This document shows positions 8,759 to 20,501 of a DNA stretch of 58,985 bases, piece by piece (the first letter of the stretch is position 1; each line of letters starts with the position of its first letter). Location of the stretch: assembly GCA_019115045.1 (NCBI GenBank), contig DXEI01000029.1, positions 1 to 58,985 of the forward strand. Reading direction: 5' to 3'. The stretch is from Candidatus Gemmiger excrementipullorum. GTDB lineage: Bacteria; Bacillota; Clostridia; Oscillospirales; Ruminococcaceae. The notes under the pieces were generated by a model. The model was given only the letters and a program-made list of their open reading frames with translations. It did no database searches and was not told the DNA's origin. The position numbers and the translations under genes are program-made.

Positions 8759-10786
8759 TCAATCCTCCTTGCCCGGCTGAGGGGCCGGGCTTTGCTGCGC
8801 GCCGGCGTCCGCGCCGGCCGTGTGCAGCTCCAGCTGGCGGGCCAGTTCTTCTTTGGAGAAAAGCTCGGTGTTGCCGGTCACCGCCACGACGGTATGGTCG
8901 CTGCGCACTTTGCGGTTGGGGTGGTAGCCGGGCACCATCTTTTGCAGGCACTCCACCACGGCGTCGTCGTTGTGGTGGGCCGCCGCGCCCAGCGCCTGCA
9001 GGTCGGTGTAAAACTCGGCCAGATCGATCTGCATCGGCGGGGCGATGAAGATCTTGTCGTGCGCGGTCTTGCGCATCTTGTCCTGCTCGGTATCCATGAG
9101 CAGTTCCTCGTACAGTTTTTCGCCGGGGCGCAGGCCGGTGATCTTGACTTCCATGTTGACGCCCGGCTCATACCCGTAAAAGCGGATCAGCCGGTTGGCC
9201 AGGTCCATGATCTTGACCGGCTCGCCCATATCCAGCACATAGATGCTGCCGCCCTTGGCCAGGCCGCCGGCCTGCAGCACCAGCTGCGCGGCCTCGGTAA
9301 TGGTCATAAAATAGCGCACGATCTCGGGGTGGGTGATGGTGACGGGGCCGCCGCGCTTGATCTGCTCCTCAAACAGCGGGATGACGCTGCCGTGGCTGCC
9401 CAGCACGTTGCCGAACCGCACGGCCATGCACTTCATCTCGGTGCCGCTGGCAAAGGTCTGGATGAGCATCTCGCACAGGCGCTTGGTGCAGCCCATGACG
9501 TTGGTGGGGTTGACGGCTTTGTCGGTAGAGAGCTGCACAAAACGCTCGACGCCGTGCTCGGCCGCCGAGGTGAGCAGGTTTTTGGTGCCAAAGACGTTGT
9601 TTTTGACGGCCTCGGCGGGGCTGATCTCCATCAGCGGCACATGCTTATGCGCTGCGGCGTGGAAGACGACCGACGGGTGGTAGGTCTCGAACACTTCGTC
9701 CAGGCGCTCGATGTCGCGGATGGAGCCCACCAGCGTGATGACCGGCGCGTCGGGGCCGTACTTGTTGCGCAGCTCGGTCTCCAGCTCATAGGCGCAGTTT
9801 TCGTAGATGTCGAAGATCAGCAGCCGGCGCGGCTGGTAGCGCATGATCTGGCGGCACAGCTCGCTGCCGATGGACCCGCCGCCGCCGGTGACCAGCACGA
9901 CTTTGTCGTGCAGATACTCCGAGATCTGGGCGTTGTTGAGCTGGATCTCATCGCGCGAGAGAAAGTCGGCGGTGTTCAGCTCGCGGAAGCCGGGCGCGAC
10001 CGGGTTGCCGTTGTCGTCCACCGCCTGCGGGTCGGACAGCATGCGCACGCGGCAGTGGGTGGAGTTGCAGAGGTTGATGACCTCGCTGAGGCGGTCGCCC
10101 TTGAGCGTGGTGATGGCGATGACGATCTCCATGATATGGTACTTGCGCACCAGTTCCGGTATGTCGGAGATGGTGCCGCGCACCGGCACGCCCTGCACGC
10201 GCAGGTCTTTTTTGGTCAGGTCGTCGTCCACCATGCAGACGGGGTCGCCAAAGCTCTGGTTTTTGTTTTTGCACAGGTTGACCGCCCAGGCGCCGGCGTT
10301 GCCGGCGCCGACGATGAGCAGCGGCGGGCGGTTTTCGTCTTTATGGGCGCGCACGCCGCGCACCGTTTTGATGAGCCGCCACAAAAAGCGCACGCCGGCA
10401 ATGGCCGCCGTGTTGAACACCGCGCCCAGCGCCATCACCGCGCCGCTGATGGGCGGCTGCTGGCGGTAAATAAGGTCAAACAGCATGATGATGCCGGTGG
10501 CCAGCCCCGAAAGGCAGGTCAGGCGGGCCAGGTCCCGCATGCCGGCATACTCCCACATGATCTCATACAGGCCGCCGAACCAGAACACGATCATATAGAT
10601 CGGCAGCGCATAGTACAGCATGGGCGCCATGGCGCGCAGGATCTCGACCCGGCGGTAGGCGTCGCCGCTGTCAAAGCGCAGCATCACGGCCAGCCAATAG
10701 CAAAATACGATGAGCCCGCAGTCCAGCAGCATCAAAAGGATGCGGCGCGGCAGACCCTTGACGATTTGTTTAGAATCCTGTTGCAT
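8759..10786 (-). CDS. Membrane nucleoside-diphosphate-sugar epimerase/4,6-dehydratase (PglF/CapD type)
   Basis: N-terminal TM helices; VVLVTGGGGSIGSELCRQIMRYQPRRLLIFDIYENCAYELETELR; VFHAAAHKHVPLME; STDKAVNPTNVMGCTKRLCE. Confidence 0.93.
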   Translation of the reverse strand: MQQDSKQIVKGLPRRILLMLLDCGLIVFCYWLAVMLRFDSGDAYRRVEILRAMAPMLYYALPIYMIVFWFGGLYEIMWEYAGMRDLARLTCLSGLATGIIMLFDLIYRQQPPISGAVMALGAVFNTAAIAGVRFLWRLIKTVRGVRAHKDENRPPLLIVGAGNAGAWAVNLCKNKNQSFGDPVCMVDDDLTKKDLRVQGVPVRGTISDIPELVRKYHIMEIVIAITTLKGDRLSEVINLCNSTHCRVRMLSDPQAVDDNGNPVAPGFRELNTADFLSRDEIQLNNAQISEYLHDKVVLVTGGGGSIGSELCRQIMRYQPRRLLIFDIYENCAYELETELRNKYGPDAPVITLVGSIRDIERLDEVFETYHPSVVFHAAAHKHVPLMEISPAEAVKNNVFGTKNLLTSAAEHGVERFVQLSTDKAVNPTNVMGCTKRLCEMLIQTFASGTEMKCMAVRFGNVLGSHGSVIPLFEEQIKRGGPVTITHPEIVRYFMTITEAAQLVLQAGGLAKGGSIYVLDMGEPVKIMDLANRLIRFYGYEPGVNMEVKITGLRPGEKLYEELLMDTEQDKMRKTAHDKIFIAPPMQIDLAEFYTDLQALGAAAHHNDDAVVECLQKMVPGYHPNRKVRSDHTVVAVTGNTELFSKEELARQLELHTAGADAGAQQSPAPQPGKED

Positions 10787-10952
10787 GAATGTGTCGTCCT
10801 TTTATCTTGACCGCCCGGCAGCGGGGCGGGTGAAATTCTTTACAGGGGTATTATAACACAAAGGGGCCCCGTTTGTCTTGCGGCAGGGCCGGCAAACGGG
10901 GCGCAGCCTGCCCAAAATTGGGCAGTAAATTTTGGTAAACCCTACGAAAACC

Positions 10953-12794
<1,842 letters not shown>

Positions 12795-12926
12795 TGTCTT
12801 TCCCTCCCGATCCGTTGATCCCAAAGGCGCAGCGCCCTGTGCCCTGCGCGCAGCGGCCGGCGCCCGGCCGCTGTAACTGTGTACCAGTATATTCGATTGA
12901 GCGGCAAATGTCCACCCTGAATTTAC

Positions 12927-12960
12927 AAAAACCGGGCGGCTGTATAAACAGCCGCCCGGC
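12927..12960 (-). terminator. Rho-independent terminator for the sortase gene
   Basis: GCCGGGCGGCTGtttataCAGCCGCCCGGTTTTT on minus strand. Confidence 0.8.
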
Positions 12961-12964
12961 CCGT

Positions 12965-13924
12965 TCATTCGTGGATGCGGCGCGCTACCACGACGTAGCG
13001 GCCGTTTTCGCTGGAATATTCGCAGGTGGAAAGCGTCAGCAGCTGCTCGCCATACACCGGGCGGATGCCGCTGTCGACGTCGCTGCGGCGGATGACCTCG
13101 TCGACGTAGGCGTTGTAGGCTTCCTCGTCCAGGTCGATGTACTGGTTGTACACGAAACTGGTATCGGCCGCCACGTCGATGGAGAACGCCGCAAACACTT
13201 CGTAGCTGGCGTCGCCATAGACAGTGTCAAAGTCGATGCGCGGATGTTCGGCGTAGTACGCGGCCTCTTTGTAGTTGGTCAGGCAGCCAAAGATAGTGCC
13301 GGTCTTCATATTATGGCCGTAGATGACCAGATTGTCGCTTTGGCCGTTGGCACCCAGCGTCGTCTTTTCGTCCAGGTAGGGCACGCCGTAGATGCTGTAC
13401 TCTTTGTAAAAGTCGTGGCGCAGGTAGAAGTCTTTGTTATTGGGCGCAAACATGACCGGGAAATCCAGCGGCGTATCCTCGATGGAGATCCAGCCGATGA
13501 AGTCGCTGTTGCGCTCGCGCAGCGCGGCAAAACGGGCGCTGTTGGACTCCTCACCGCCCGTCTCCGCCTGCGGTTCGATCAGCGCCTGCAGGTCGGCGAA
13601 CTCGCTCTCGGTACGGCGGTCGTCAACATAGCGCTTGGCCAGCAGCCCGCCGCTGACCAGAAAAATGGCCAGGCAGGCAAAGATCGCGATGTCATAAACA
13701 AGGCTGCCCTTGCGCTTGGCCTTGTGCGCTTTGCCTTTCTTGCGCGGCGGCGTGCCCGGTTTTGGCGGCGCAGCCGGACGCTGCGCCTTTGGGCGCGGTG
13801 TGTCCTGCGGCGCTTGCTGGCGCGGTGCGTCCTGACGCGGCGTGTCCGCCTCCACTTTGGGCAGCGCCGCGGTCCGCTGCCGCTGCACGGCATACGGGTC
13901 GTCGCTGCGGTGGATCTTTGCCAT
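12965..13924 (-). CDS. Class B sortase
   Basis: TM near N-terminus; FIGWISIEDTPLDFPVM, YGHNMKTGTIFG, TLSTCEYSSENGRYVVVARR (catalytic Cys and Arg). Confidence 0.9.
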   Translation of the reverse strand: MAKIHRSDDPYAVQRQRTAALPKVEADTPRQDAPRQQAPQDTPRPKAQRPAAPPKPGTPPRKKGKAHKAKRKGSLVYDIAIFACLAIFLVSGGLLAKRYVDDRRTESEFADLQALIEPQAETGGEESNSARFAALRERNSDFIGWISIEDTPLDFPVMFAPNNKDFYLRHDFYKEYSIYGVPYLDEKTTLGANGQSDNLVIYGHNMKTGTIFGCLTNYKEAAYYAEHPRIDFDTVYGDASYEVFAAFSIDVAADTSFVYNQYIDLDEEAYNAYVDEVIRRSDVDSGIRPVYGEQLLTLSTCEYSSENGRYVVVARRIHE

Positions 13925-13995
13925 AGGTGTGTCCCCTCCCCTGCAAATGTAGTTCTACTATACGCCGTTTTGTCACATAATGCAAGCGAACGCGC

Positions 13996-14030
13996 AAAAA
14001 ACCCGCCGCGCGGGCTGGCGCGCGGCGGGT
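13996..14030 (-). terminator. Rho-independent terminator for pheST
   Basis: ACCCGCCGCGCGccagcCCGCGCGGCGGGTTTTTT on minus strand. Confidence 0.8.
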
Positions 14031-14042
14031 CTGGCGACGGGA

Positions 14043-16466
14043 TCAGTCGCGGATCTCGACGCCGAGTTTGAATTTGAGGTTGCCCAGGATCTTTTTGAGG
14101 AAGCGGTCGACTTCCTCGGCGGCAAAGGGCTGCGCCCCCGGCTGGAAGGACAGGCGGAACGCCATGCTCTTTTTGCCGGCGCCGAGTTTATCGCCGCGGT
14201 AGATGTCGAACAGCTCGACGTGGGTCAGCTGCTGGCAGGCGTGGCGCATCTCGTCCATCAGCGCGCCGCACTCGGCTTCCTCGGGCACGACGAGCGCCAG
14301 GTCGCGCTCGACGGGCGGCAGCTCGGGGATGGGCACATAGCGCAGCGTTTTGGGCGTGCGGGCGTAGAAGTCCGGCCAGTCGATCTCGCCCAGGTAGATG
14401 TTCTGGCGGCCGCGGCTGTCCTTGGGCAGCTTGAGCTCCGCCGTGATGTCGTTGGCCAGCTTGCCGAACACGCCGACGCGCACGCCGCCGCACAGGATGT
14501 ACGCCGCGATGCCGGGGTGCAGCCAGGGCAGGTCCGCCGCGCGTTCCACCGTCAGCTGCGTGCCGAACGCATCCCCCAGCGCCTCGACCGCGCCTTTGAG
14601 GGTGAAGAAATCCTCGCCGTCGCCCCAGGCGGCAAAGCCCAGGTGCAGGCGTTCCTCGGGCAGCTCGGTGACGGGCTGCTGTTTGGGGCGGTAGATGTTG
14701 GAAAGCTCGAACAGGCGCCCCTCGGCGTTGCCTTTTTTGAGGTTGCCGACAACGACGTTGAGCAGCGACGGCGCCAGCAGCGTGCGCATGATCGTCAGGT
14801 TGGAGGAAATGGGGTTGAGGATGCGCACGGCGTCGCGCTCCGGCGCGTCGGGGGCAAGGTGCAGCATGTCGAGGTCAGCGTCGGCGTAGAACGCCAGCGT
14901 CTCAGCCTCATAGAAGCCCTGGGCGCACAGCGCGCGCTTGGCTTTGGCGCGGGCTTTCTGGTCGGTGGTCAGGCCGCCGGTGGTGACCTGCGCCGCCTTG
15001 AGGAAGGTGGGCTTGATATGCTCGTAGCCGTATTCGCGGATGACTTCCTCGGCCAGGTCGGGCTCGCCGACCTCGATGTCCTCGCGCCAGCGGGGCGCGG
15101 TGACCTGCATGGTGTCGCCGTCGGCGTCCAGCGCGACCTCAAACTGCAGGCGGCGCAGGATGTCCAGCACGGCGTCCGCCGGCACCGTGATGCCCAAGAT
15201 GGCGTTGATGCCGCTGAGGGTGGCCGTGAACTGCTTGCCCACGCGCGGCGCGCCGGCCGAGCAGTCAAAGTGGCTGGCCGTGACCTCGCCGCAGCCGAGC
15301 TCCTGGATCAGGTGCAGCGCGCGCGCCATACCGAGCTCGGTCGTATACTCCGAGATGCCTTTTTCGTAATGGCTGGAAGCGTCGGTGTTCTGGCCCAGGC
15401 CGCGCGCGGTCTTGCGGACGTTGTCGCGCGCGAACTTGGCGGACTCAAACAGCAGCTGGGTGGTATCGTCTTTGATTTCGCTGTTCAGGCCGCCCATAAC
15501 GCCCGCCAGCGCGACCGGCTTGCTGCCGTCGCAGATGACGAGGTTTTCGGGCGTCAGGGTGAACTCCTTGCCGTCCAGCGTCGTGATCTGCTCGCCCTCT
15601 TTGGCGCGGCGCACCAGGATCTGGCAGCTTTCCAGCGTGTCCATGTCAAAGGCGTGCATCGGCTGGCCGATCTCCAGCATGACGTAGTTGGTGATGTCGA
15701 CGACGTTGGAGATGCTGCGCAGCCCGCACAGCGCCAGGCGGCGTTTCATCCAGCGCGGCGAAGGGCCGGGCGTGATGTTGCGCACATAGTGGCCGATGTA
15801 GCGCGGGCAGAGGTCGGGCGCTTCCACCGCGATGGACAGGCGCGGGTCCTGGTAGTCGCTGGTGGTATAGCCGGCCGCGGGCATTTTGAGCGGCTTGCCC
15901 AGCACGGCCGCGACTTCGCGCGCGATGCCGAGCACGCTCTGGCAGTCGGCGCGGTTGGCCGTGATGGAGATGTCGAAGATAAAGTCATCCAGCCCGACGA
16001 CCTGCTGGATCGGCGTGCCGGGCACGGTATCCTTGGGCAGGTCCAGCAGGCCGTAGACCTCGGCGCCGGGGTAGAGGTCGTCGTTGAGGCCGAGCTCCTC
16101 GCCGCTGCACAGCATGCCGTTGGACTCGACGCCCATGAGCGGTTTGGCCTTGATGTGGATGCCGCCGGGCAGCGTGGCGCCGTCCAGCGCCGCCGGGGTG
16201 TGCATGCCGGCGTAGACGTTGGGCGCGCCGGTAGAAATTTGGATCGCATGGCCGTAGTCGCCGCAATCCACCTTGCAGATGTGCAGGTGGGTGCCCTCCT
16301 GCGGGACGCACTCGGTCACGACGCCGACGACGACTTTGTCGATGCCGGCGGAAAGGTCGACGAGTTCCTCGACCTCAAAGCCGCAGCCAAAGAGTTTGGC
16401 TTCCAGCTCCTGTGCGGTGACGTCGATGTCGACGTACTCTTTCAACCAACTGAACGGTACTTTCAT
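14043..16466 (-). CDS. pheT: Phenylalanine--tRNA ligase subunit beta
   Basis: MKVPFSWLKEYVDIDVTAQELEAKLF; B3/B4 and FDX-ACB domain motifs. Confidence 0.97.
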   Translation of the reverse strand: MKVPFSWLKEYVDIDVTAQELEAKLFGCGFEVEELVDLSAGIDKVVVGVVTECVPQEGTHLHICKVDCGDYGHAIQISTGAPNVYAGMHTPAALDGATLPGGIHIKAKPLMGVESNGMLCSGEELGLNDDLYPGAEVYGLLDLPKDTVPGTPIQQVVGLDDFIFDISITANRADCQSVLGIAREVAAVLGKPLKMPAAGYTTSDYQDPRLSIAVEAPDLCPRYIGHYVRNITPGPSPRWMKRRLALCGLRSISNVVDITNYVMLEIGQPMHAFDMDTLESCQILVRRAKEGEQITTLDGKEFTLTPENLVICDGSKPVALAGVMGGLNSEIKDDTTQLLFESAKFARDNVRKTARGLGQNTDASSHYEKGISEYTTELGMARALHLIQELGCGEVTASHFDCSAGAPRVGKQFTATLSGINAILGITVPADAVLDILRRLQFEVALDADGDTMQVTAPRWREDIEVGEPDLAEEVIREYGYEHIKPTFLKAAQVTTGGLTTDQKARAKAKRALCAQGFYEAETLAFYADADLDMLHLAPDAPERDAVRILNPISSNLTIMRTLLAPSLLNVVVGNLKKGNAEGRLFELSNIYRPKQQPVTELPEERLHLGFAAWGDGEDFFTLKGAVEALGDAFGTQLTVERAADLPWLHPGIAAYILCGGVRVGVFGKLANDITAELKLPKDSRGRQNIYLGEIDWPDFYARTPKTLRYVPIPELPPVERDLALVVPEEAECGALMDEMRHACQQLTHVELFDIYRGDKLGAGKKSMAFRLSFQPGAQPFAAEEVDRFLKKILGNLKFKLGVEIRD

Positions 16467-16482
16467 GGCAGACTTCCCCCTC

Positions 16483-17505
16483 TCAACCTTTGAACTGCTG
16501 CAGGAACCGCAGGTCGTTCTCAAACATCAGGCCGATGTTGTTGATGCCGTATTTGAGCATGGCGATGCGCTCGATGCCGATGCCGAACGCCAGGCCCGAG
16601 TAGACCTTGGGGTCGATGCCGCAGTTTTGCAGCACGCTGTGGTGCACGATGCCGGCGCCGAGGACTTCGATCCAACCGGTATGCTTGCACAGCGGGCAGC
16701 CCTTGCCGCCGCAGGCAAAGCAGGAGACGTCGACCTCAACGCTGGGCTCGGTGAACGGGAAGTAGGACGGGCGCAGGCGGGTCTTGACGCCCGCGCCGAA
16801 CAGCGCCTGCACGAACTGGTCCAGCATGCCCTGCAGGTCGCACAGCGTGATGCCTTTGTCGACGACAAGGCCTTCCATCTGGTGGAACATGGGGCTGTGG
16901 GTGGCGTCGGAGTCCGAGCGGAAGACGCGGCCCGGCACCAGCACCTTGATGGGCGGTTTTTCCAGGTCCATCACGCGGATCTGCCCGCCGCTGGTCTGGG
17001 TGCGCAGCACGATGTCCTCGGCCACATAAAACGTATCCTGCATATCGCGCGCCGGGTGGTTTTTCGGCACATTGAGGCGGGTGAAGTTGTGGTCGTCGTC
17101 CTCGATCTCGGGGCCTTCGTAAATTTCAAAGCCCATGCCGGCGAACGCGTCGACGATCTCATTTTTGACAAGGGTGATGGGGTGCAGGCTGCCAGTGGCG
17201 CGCGTCTTGGCCGGCAGCGTGATGTCCACCGTCTCGGCCGCGTTGCGGGCGGCCAGGGCGGCGCGTTCGACCTGCTGCGCCAGCGCCTGGTACTGCGCCT
17301 CGGCCCAGGATTTGAACTCGTTGATGGTCTTGCCGACGGCGGGGCGGTCCTCTTTGGGGACGTCGCGCAGCGACTTGGTCAGCCCGGCCACCGCGCCGTT
17401 TTTGCTGAGGAATTGCTGCCAGAACGCCGACAGCTCCGCCTCGTTGGTGACAGCCGCGCCCGCCTGTTCGAGGGCGGCGCGCAGCGCTTGGATCTTTTCT
17501 TCCAT
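16483..17505 (-). CDS. pheS: Phenylalanine--tRNA ligase subunit alpha
   Basis: [16 protein letters not shown]...; [48 protein letters not shown]. Confidence 0.97.
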   Translation of the reverse strand: MEEKIQALRAALEQAGAAVTNEAELSAFWQQFLSKNGAVAGLTKSLRDVPKEDRPAVGKTINEFKSWAEAQYQALAQQVERAALAARNAAETVDITLPAKTRATGSLHPITLVKNEIVDAFAGMGFEIYEGPEIEDDDHNFTRLNVPKNHPARDMQDTFYVAEDIVLRTQTSGGQIRVMDLEKPPIKVLVPGRVFRSDSDATHSPMFHQMEGLVVDKGITLCDLQGMLDQFVQALFGAGVKTRLRPSYFPFTEPSVEVDVSCFACGGKGCPLCKHTGWIEVLGAGIVHHSVLQNCGIDPKVYSGLAFGIGIERIAMLKYGINNIGLMFENDLRFLQQFKG

Positions 17506-17544
17506 AAATACACCTCCGCGTAACGTTGGGGCGGGGCAGCAAAT

Positions 17545-17830
17545 AAAAAGGCCTCGTCCCTGGAAAGTTCAGGGACGAAGCCTTGGCAAAGCAAAACTCC
17601 GCGGTACCACCCGTGTTCCGCATGCGCAAAGCGGCGATGCGGCGCTCGTTGTCTGCCGGTAACGGTGCAGGGCCGTTGCGCGCTACTGAGCCGGCGTGTG
17701 GCCGGCGGTTCCCGCGCACCGCTCGGGAGCGAACTTCGGCGCGGGGTCTTTGCAGGCGGCTTACAGCCGGTGACCGCCCTCTCTGGCCCAAAGGGCCCGC
17801 GCGTACTTTCTCCGTCAGTGCGTTTTTCTC
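17545..17830 (-). ncRNA. T-box leader upstream of pheST
   Basis: Minus-strand T-box core GGGTGGTACCGCGG (17599-17612) followed by terminator GGCTTCGTCCCTgaactttccAGGGACGAGGCCTTTTTA; structured roughly 200-nt Stem I region upstream. Confidence 0.9.
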
Positions 17831-17894
17831 GATACAGTCAACAGTATAGCCAGTCCGGCGCGGTTTGTCAAGCAAAACGGCGCCGGCAAGGCGC

Positions 17895-17930
17895 AAAAAA
17901 GGGAGAAGGGCGAAGCCCCTCTCCCTTTTT
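17895..17930. terminator. Bidirectional Rho-independent terminator
   Basis: AAAAAAGGGAGAAGGGcgaagCCCCTCTCCCTTTTT. Confidence 0.8.
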
Positions 17931-17947
17931 GGTTTTCGGTTTGGCGG

Positions 17948-18664
17948 TCAGTTGTCGCGGCGGCCGAGTATGCGCACGATATACAGGAAGATGTTGATGA
18001 AGTCGAGATAGAGGTTGAGCGCGCCGATGATGGACGCCTTGTGCAGCATGGCCGCGTCGCCGCCAAAGTAGGCGTAGTGATGCTTGAGCATCTGGGTGTC
18101 ATACGCCGTCAGGCCCATGAACAGCAGCAGGCCGACCGCGCACAGCACCAGGTCCATAAAGCCGAAGCGCAGCCCAAACAGGCTGAGCAGGCCGCCGACC
18201 AGCGAGCAGACGATCATAGCCACAAGGCCGCCCAGCAGCTTGGGGCCCCAGCCGGTGAGGTCGCGGCGGGTCACAGCGCCGTAGACGGCCATGACGCCGA
18301 AGTAGACCGCGCCGACCAGGAACGCCAAAATCAGCGTGCCGAGGTCATACACCAGAAAGATCGTGGCCAGGTTGAGGCCGTTGAGCACCGCGTACAGGAA
18401 AAAGAACGCCGTCGCGGTGCCGGGCTGGATCTTGGTGATGCGCGCCGACAACACGAACACGAGCACCAGCTCACCGATGAGGGTGGCCCAGATCAGGCCG
18501 CTGTTGACCAGCGGCAGGATCAGGCCGCTGCGCACCGTGCCGATGCCGGCACCGAAGGTGACCAGCAGGCCGGCGAACATCCAGCCGAAGGTTTTGGTCA
18601 TATATTGCGTAAGCGTGCCAAACGGGCTTTGCGCGTAGGAAATGTCATGATAATCGTTGTACAT
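17948..18664 (-). CDS. Bax inhibitor-1/YccA family membrane protein
   Basis: Multiple TM helices; MTKTFGWMFAGLLVTFGAG, GLTAYDTQMLKHHY, GALNLYLDFINIFLYIVRILG. Confidence 0.93.
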   Translation of the reverse strand: MYNDYHDISYAQSPFGTLTQYMTKTFGWMFAGLLVTFGAGIGTVRSGLILPLVNSGLIWATLIGELVLVFVLSARITKIQPGTATAFFFLYAVLNGLNLATIFLVYDLGTLILAFLVGAVYFGVMAVYGAVTRRDLTGWGPKLLGGLVAMIVCSLVGGLLSLFGLRFGFMDLVLCAVGLLLFMGLTAYDTQMLKHHYAYFGGDAAMLHKASIIGALNLYLDFINIFLYIVRILGRRDN

Positions 18665-18767
18665 GGTTGATTCCCCTTTCTTTGTAGGGTATTATAGCCA
18701 TAAAAGATGTGAAAACCATCACAAATTTATGAAGTACCTGTAAACAGTATGGTATAAAGAGGACAAA

Positions 18768-19847
18768 ATGTCAAGAATCGATCGTTTTGGCATCTACCTG
18801 CACATCCCCTACTGCCGGGCCAAGTGCCGGTACTGCGACTTTTATTCGGCCCCCGGGGCGCGGGGCGTGCCGCAGGCTTATGTGGACGCACTGCTGCGCG
18901 AATTGAAAAAGAACCCCCGCCGCCCCGACACGCTGTACTTTGGCGGCGGCACTCCGTCGCTGCTGACACCCGGGCAGGCCGCTGCGCTCATTGAGGCCGC
19001 CGCCCCGCTGCCGGGGGCCGAGATCACGCTGGAAGCCAACCCCGACACCGTCACGGCGGCGGCGCTGCAAGGGTTCCGCGCAGCCGGGGTGACCCGCATC
19101 AGCTTTGGCGTGCAGAGCGCCGACGACGCCCAGCTGCGCCGCCTGGGGCGCACCCACACCGCCGCGGCCGCCGCGCAGGCGCTGGCCTGGGCGCGGGAGG
19201 CCGGGTTCCCGGAAATTTGCGGCGACATCATGCTGGCGCTGCCGCAGTACGCGAACGCCGAATTTGACGCCACGCTGGATCTTTTGCAGCGCGGCGGCTG
19301 CACGCACATTTCGGCCTACCTGCTCAAAGTGGAACCCGGCACCGCCTTTGCCCACTACCCGCCCGCGGGGCTGCCCGGCCCCGACGAAGCCGCCGGGTTT
19401 TACCTGTACGCCGTGCAGCGGCTGGAACAGACGGGCTACCGCCAGTATGAGATCAGCAACTTTGCCCGCCCCGGGCACGAGGGCCGCCACAACCTGCTGT
19501 ACTGGAACTGCCGCGACTATTGGGGCGTCGGCCCGGCAGCGCACAGCTGCCTGAATGGCGTGCGCCGCTTTTGGCCAAACGACGTGCGGGGGTTTATCGA
19601 CGGCAGCGCCGCCGAACAGGCGGAGGGCGTCTGCGACGCCGAGGACTTTTTGCTGATGCAGCTGCGGCTGAACGCCGGGCTGGACCTGGACGAATACGCG
19701 CGCCGGGGCGGGCATTTCACCCCGGCACAGATGGCGTTTTTGCGCCAGTGCGCCGCCCACGGCTACGCCGTGCTGGAGCCCGGCCGCGTGCGGCTGACCC
19801 CGGCCGGCATGATCGTACAAAACGCCATTTTGGAAGAACTGCTGTAG
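18768..19847 (+). CDS. hemW: Radical SAM family heme chaperone HemW
   Basis: GIYLHIPYCRAKCRYCDFYS; YFGGGTPSLL; SFGVQSADDAQLRRLGRTH. Confidence 0.95.
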   Translation: MSRIDRFGIYLHIPYCRAKCRYCDFYSAPGARGVPQAYVDALLRELKKNPRRPDTLYFGGGTPSLLTPGQAAALIEAAAPLPGAEITLEANPDTVTAAALQGFRAAGVTRISFGVQSADDAQLRRLGRTHTAAAAAQALAWAREAGFPEICGDIMLALPQYANAEFDATLDLLQRGGCTHISAYLLKVEPGTAFAHYPPAGLPGPDEAAGFYLYAVQRLEQTGYRQYEISNFARPGHEGRHNLLYWNCRDYWGVGPAAHSCLNGVRRFWPNDVRGFIDGSAAEQAEGVCDAEDFLLMQLRLNAGLDLDEYARRGGHFTPAQMAFLRQCAAHGYAVLEPGRVRLTPAGMIVQNAILEELL

Positions 19848-19869
19848 GGCACGTTTGCCGCACGGCAGC

Positions 19870-19903
19870 AAAAACCGGCAGGCCCCACCCGGGGCCTGCC
19901 GGT
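19870..19903. terminator. Rho-independent terminator between convergent genes
   Basis: AAAAACCGGCAGGCCCCacccGGGGCCTGCCGGTCTT. Confidence 0.75.
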
Positions 19904-19922
19904 CTTGCATTTTGTATGCGGT

Positions 19923-20501
19923 TCAGGTCTGCGCCGGGGTCAGCTGCCGCACCGGCCAGCCCAGCAGCTGCGCGGCGGCGCTGTCGTGCGTGACGAGGAT
20001 GGCCGGCCGGCTGCCCGTCAGCCGCACGGCAGCGGCCGCCGCCTGGGCCACCAGCTCGGCGTCCATGCCGGTGAACGGTTCGTCCAGCAGCAGCGTCTGC
20101 GCGTCCCGGCACAACAGCGCCCGCAACAGCGCCGCGCGGCGTTTCTGCCCGCCCGAGAGCCGGGCCGCCGGCAGCGCCAGTTCCGCCCCGGTAAAGCCCA
20201 GCGCGCGCAGTTCGCGCTCGGCCTCCTCACGGGGCAGGCCGTGGCCGGTCAGCACCAGGTTGTCCGCTGCGGTCAGCTGCGGGCAGAGGCGGTCCTCCTG
20301 AAAAACGGCCGCCGGGGTCACCACCCCGGTGACGGTGCCGGTGTCCGGCGTTTCCAGCCCCAGCAGGATGCGCAGCAGCGTGGTTTTGCCGCAGCCGGAA
20401 GCCCCCATGAGCACCTGCGGGCCGTCCACCGTCCAGCTGAAATTCTGCAAAACCACCTTGCCGCCAAAACGCTTGCTCAAATTTTGGATCACGATGCTCA
20501 T
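19923..20501 (-). CDS. ABC transporter ATP-binding protein
   Basis: MGASGCGKTTLLRILLGL Walker A; LSGGQKRRAALLRALL signature; TLLLDEPFTGMD Walker B. Confidence 0.93.
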   Translation of the reverse strand: MSIVIQNLSKRFGGKVVLQNFSWTVDGPQVLMGASGCGKTTLLRILLGLETPDTGTVTGVVTPAAVFQEDRLCPQLTAADNLVLTGHGLPREEAERELRALGFTGAELALPAARLSGGQKRRAALLRALLCRDAQTLLLDEPFTGMDAELVAQAAAAAVRLTGSRPAILVTHDSAAAQLLGWPVRQLTPAQT

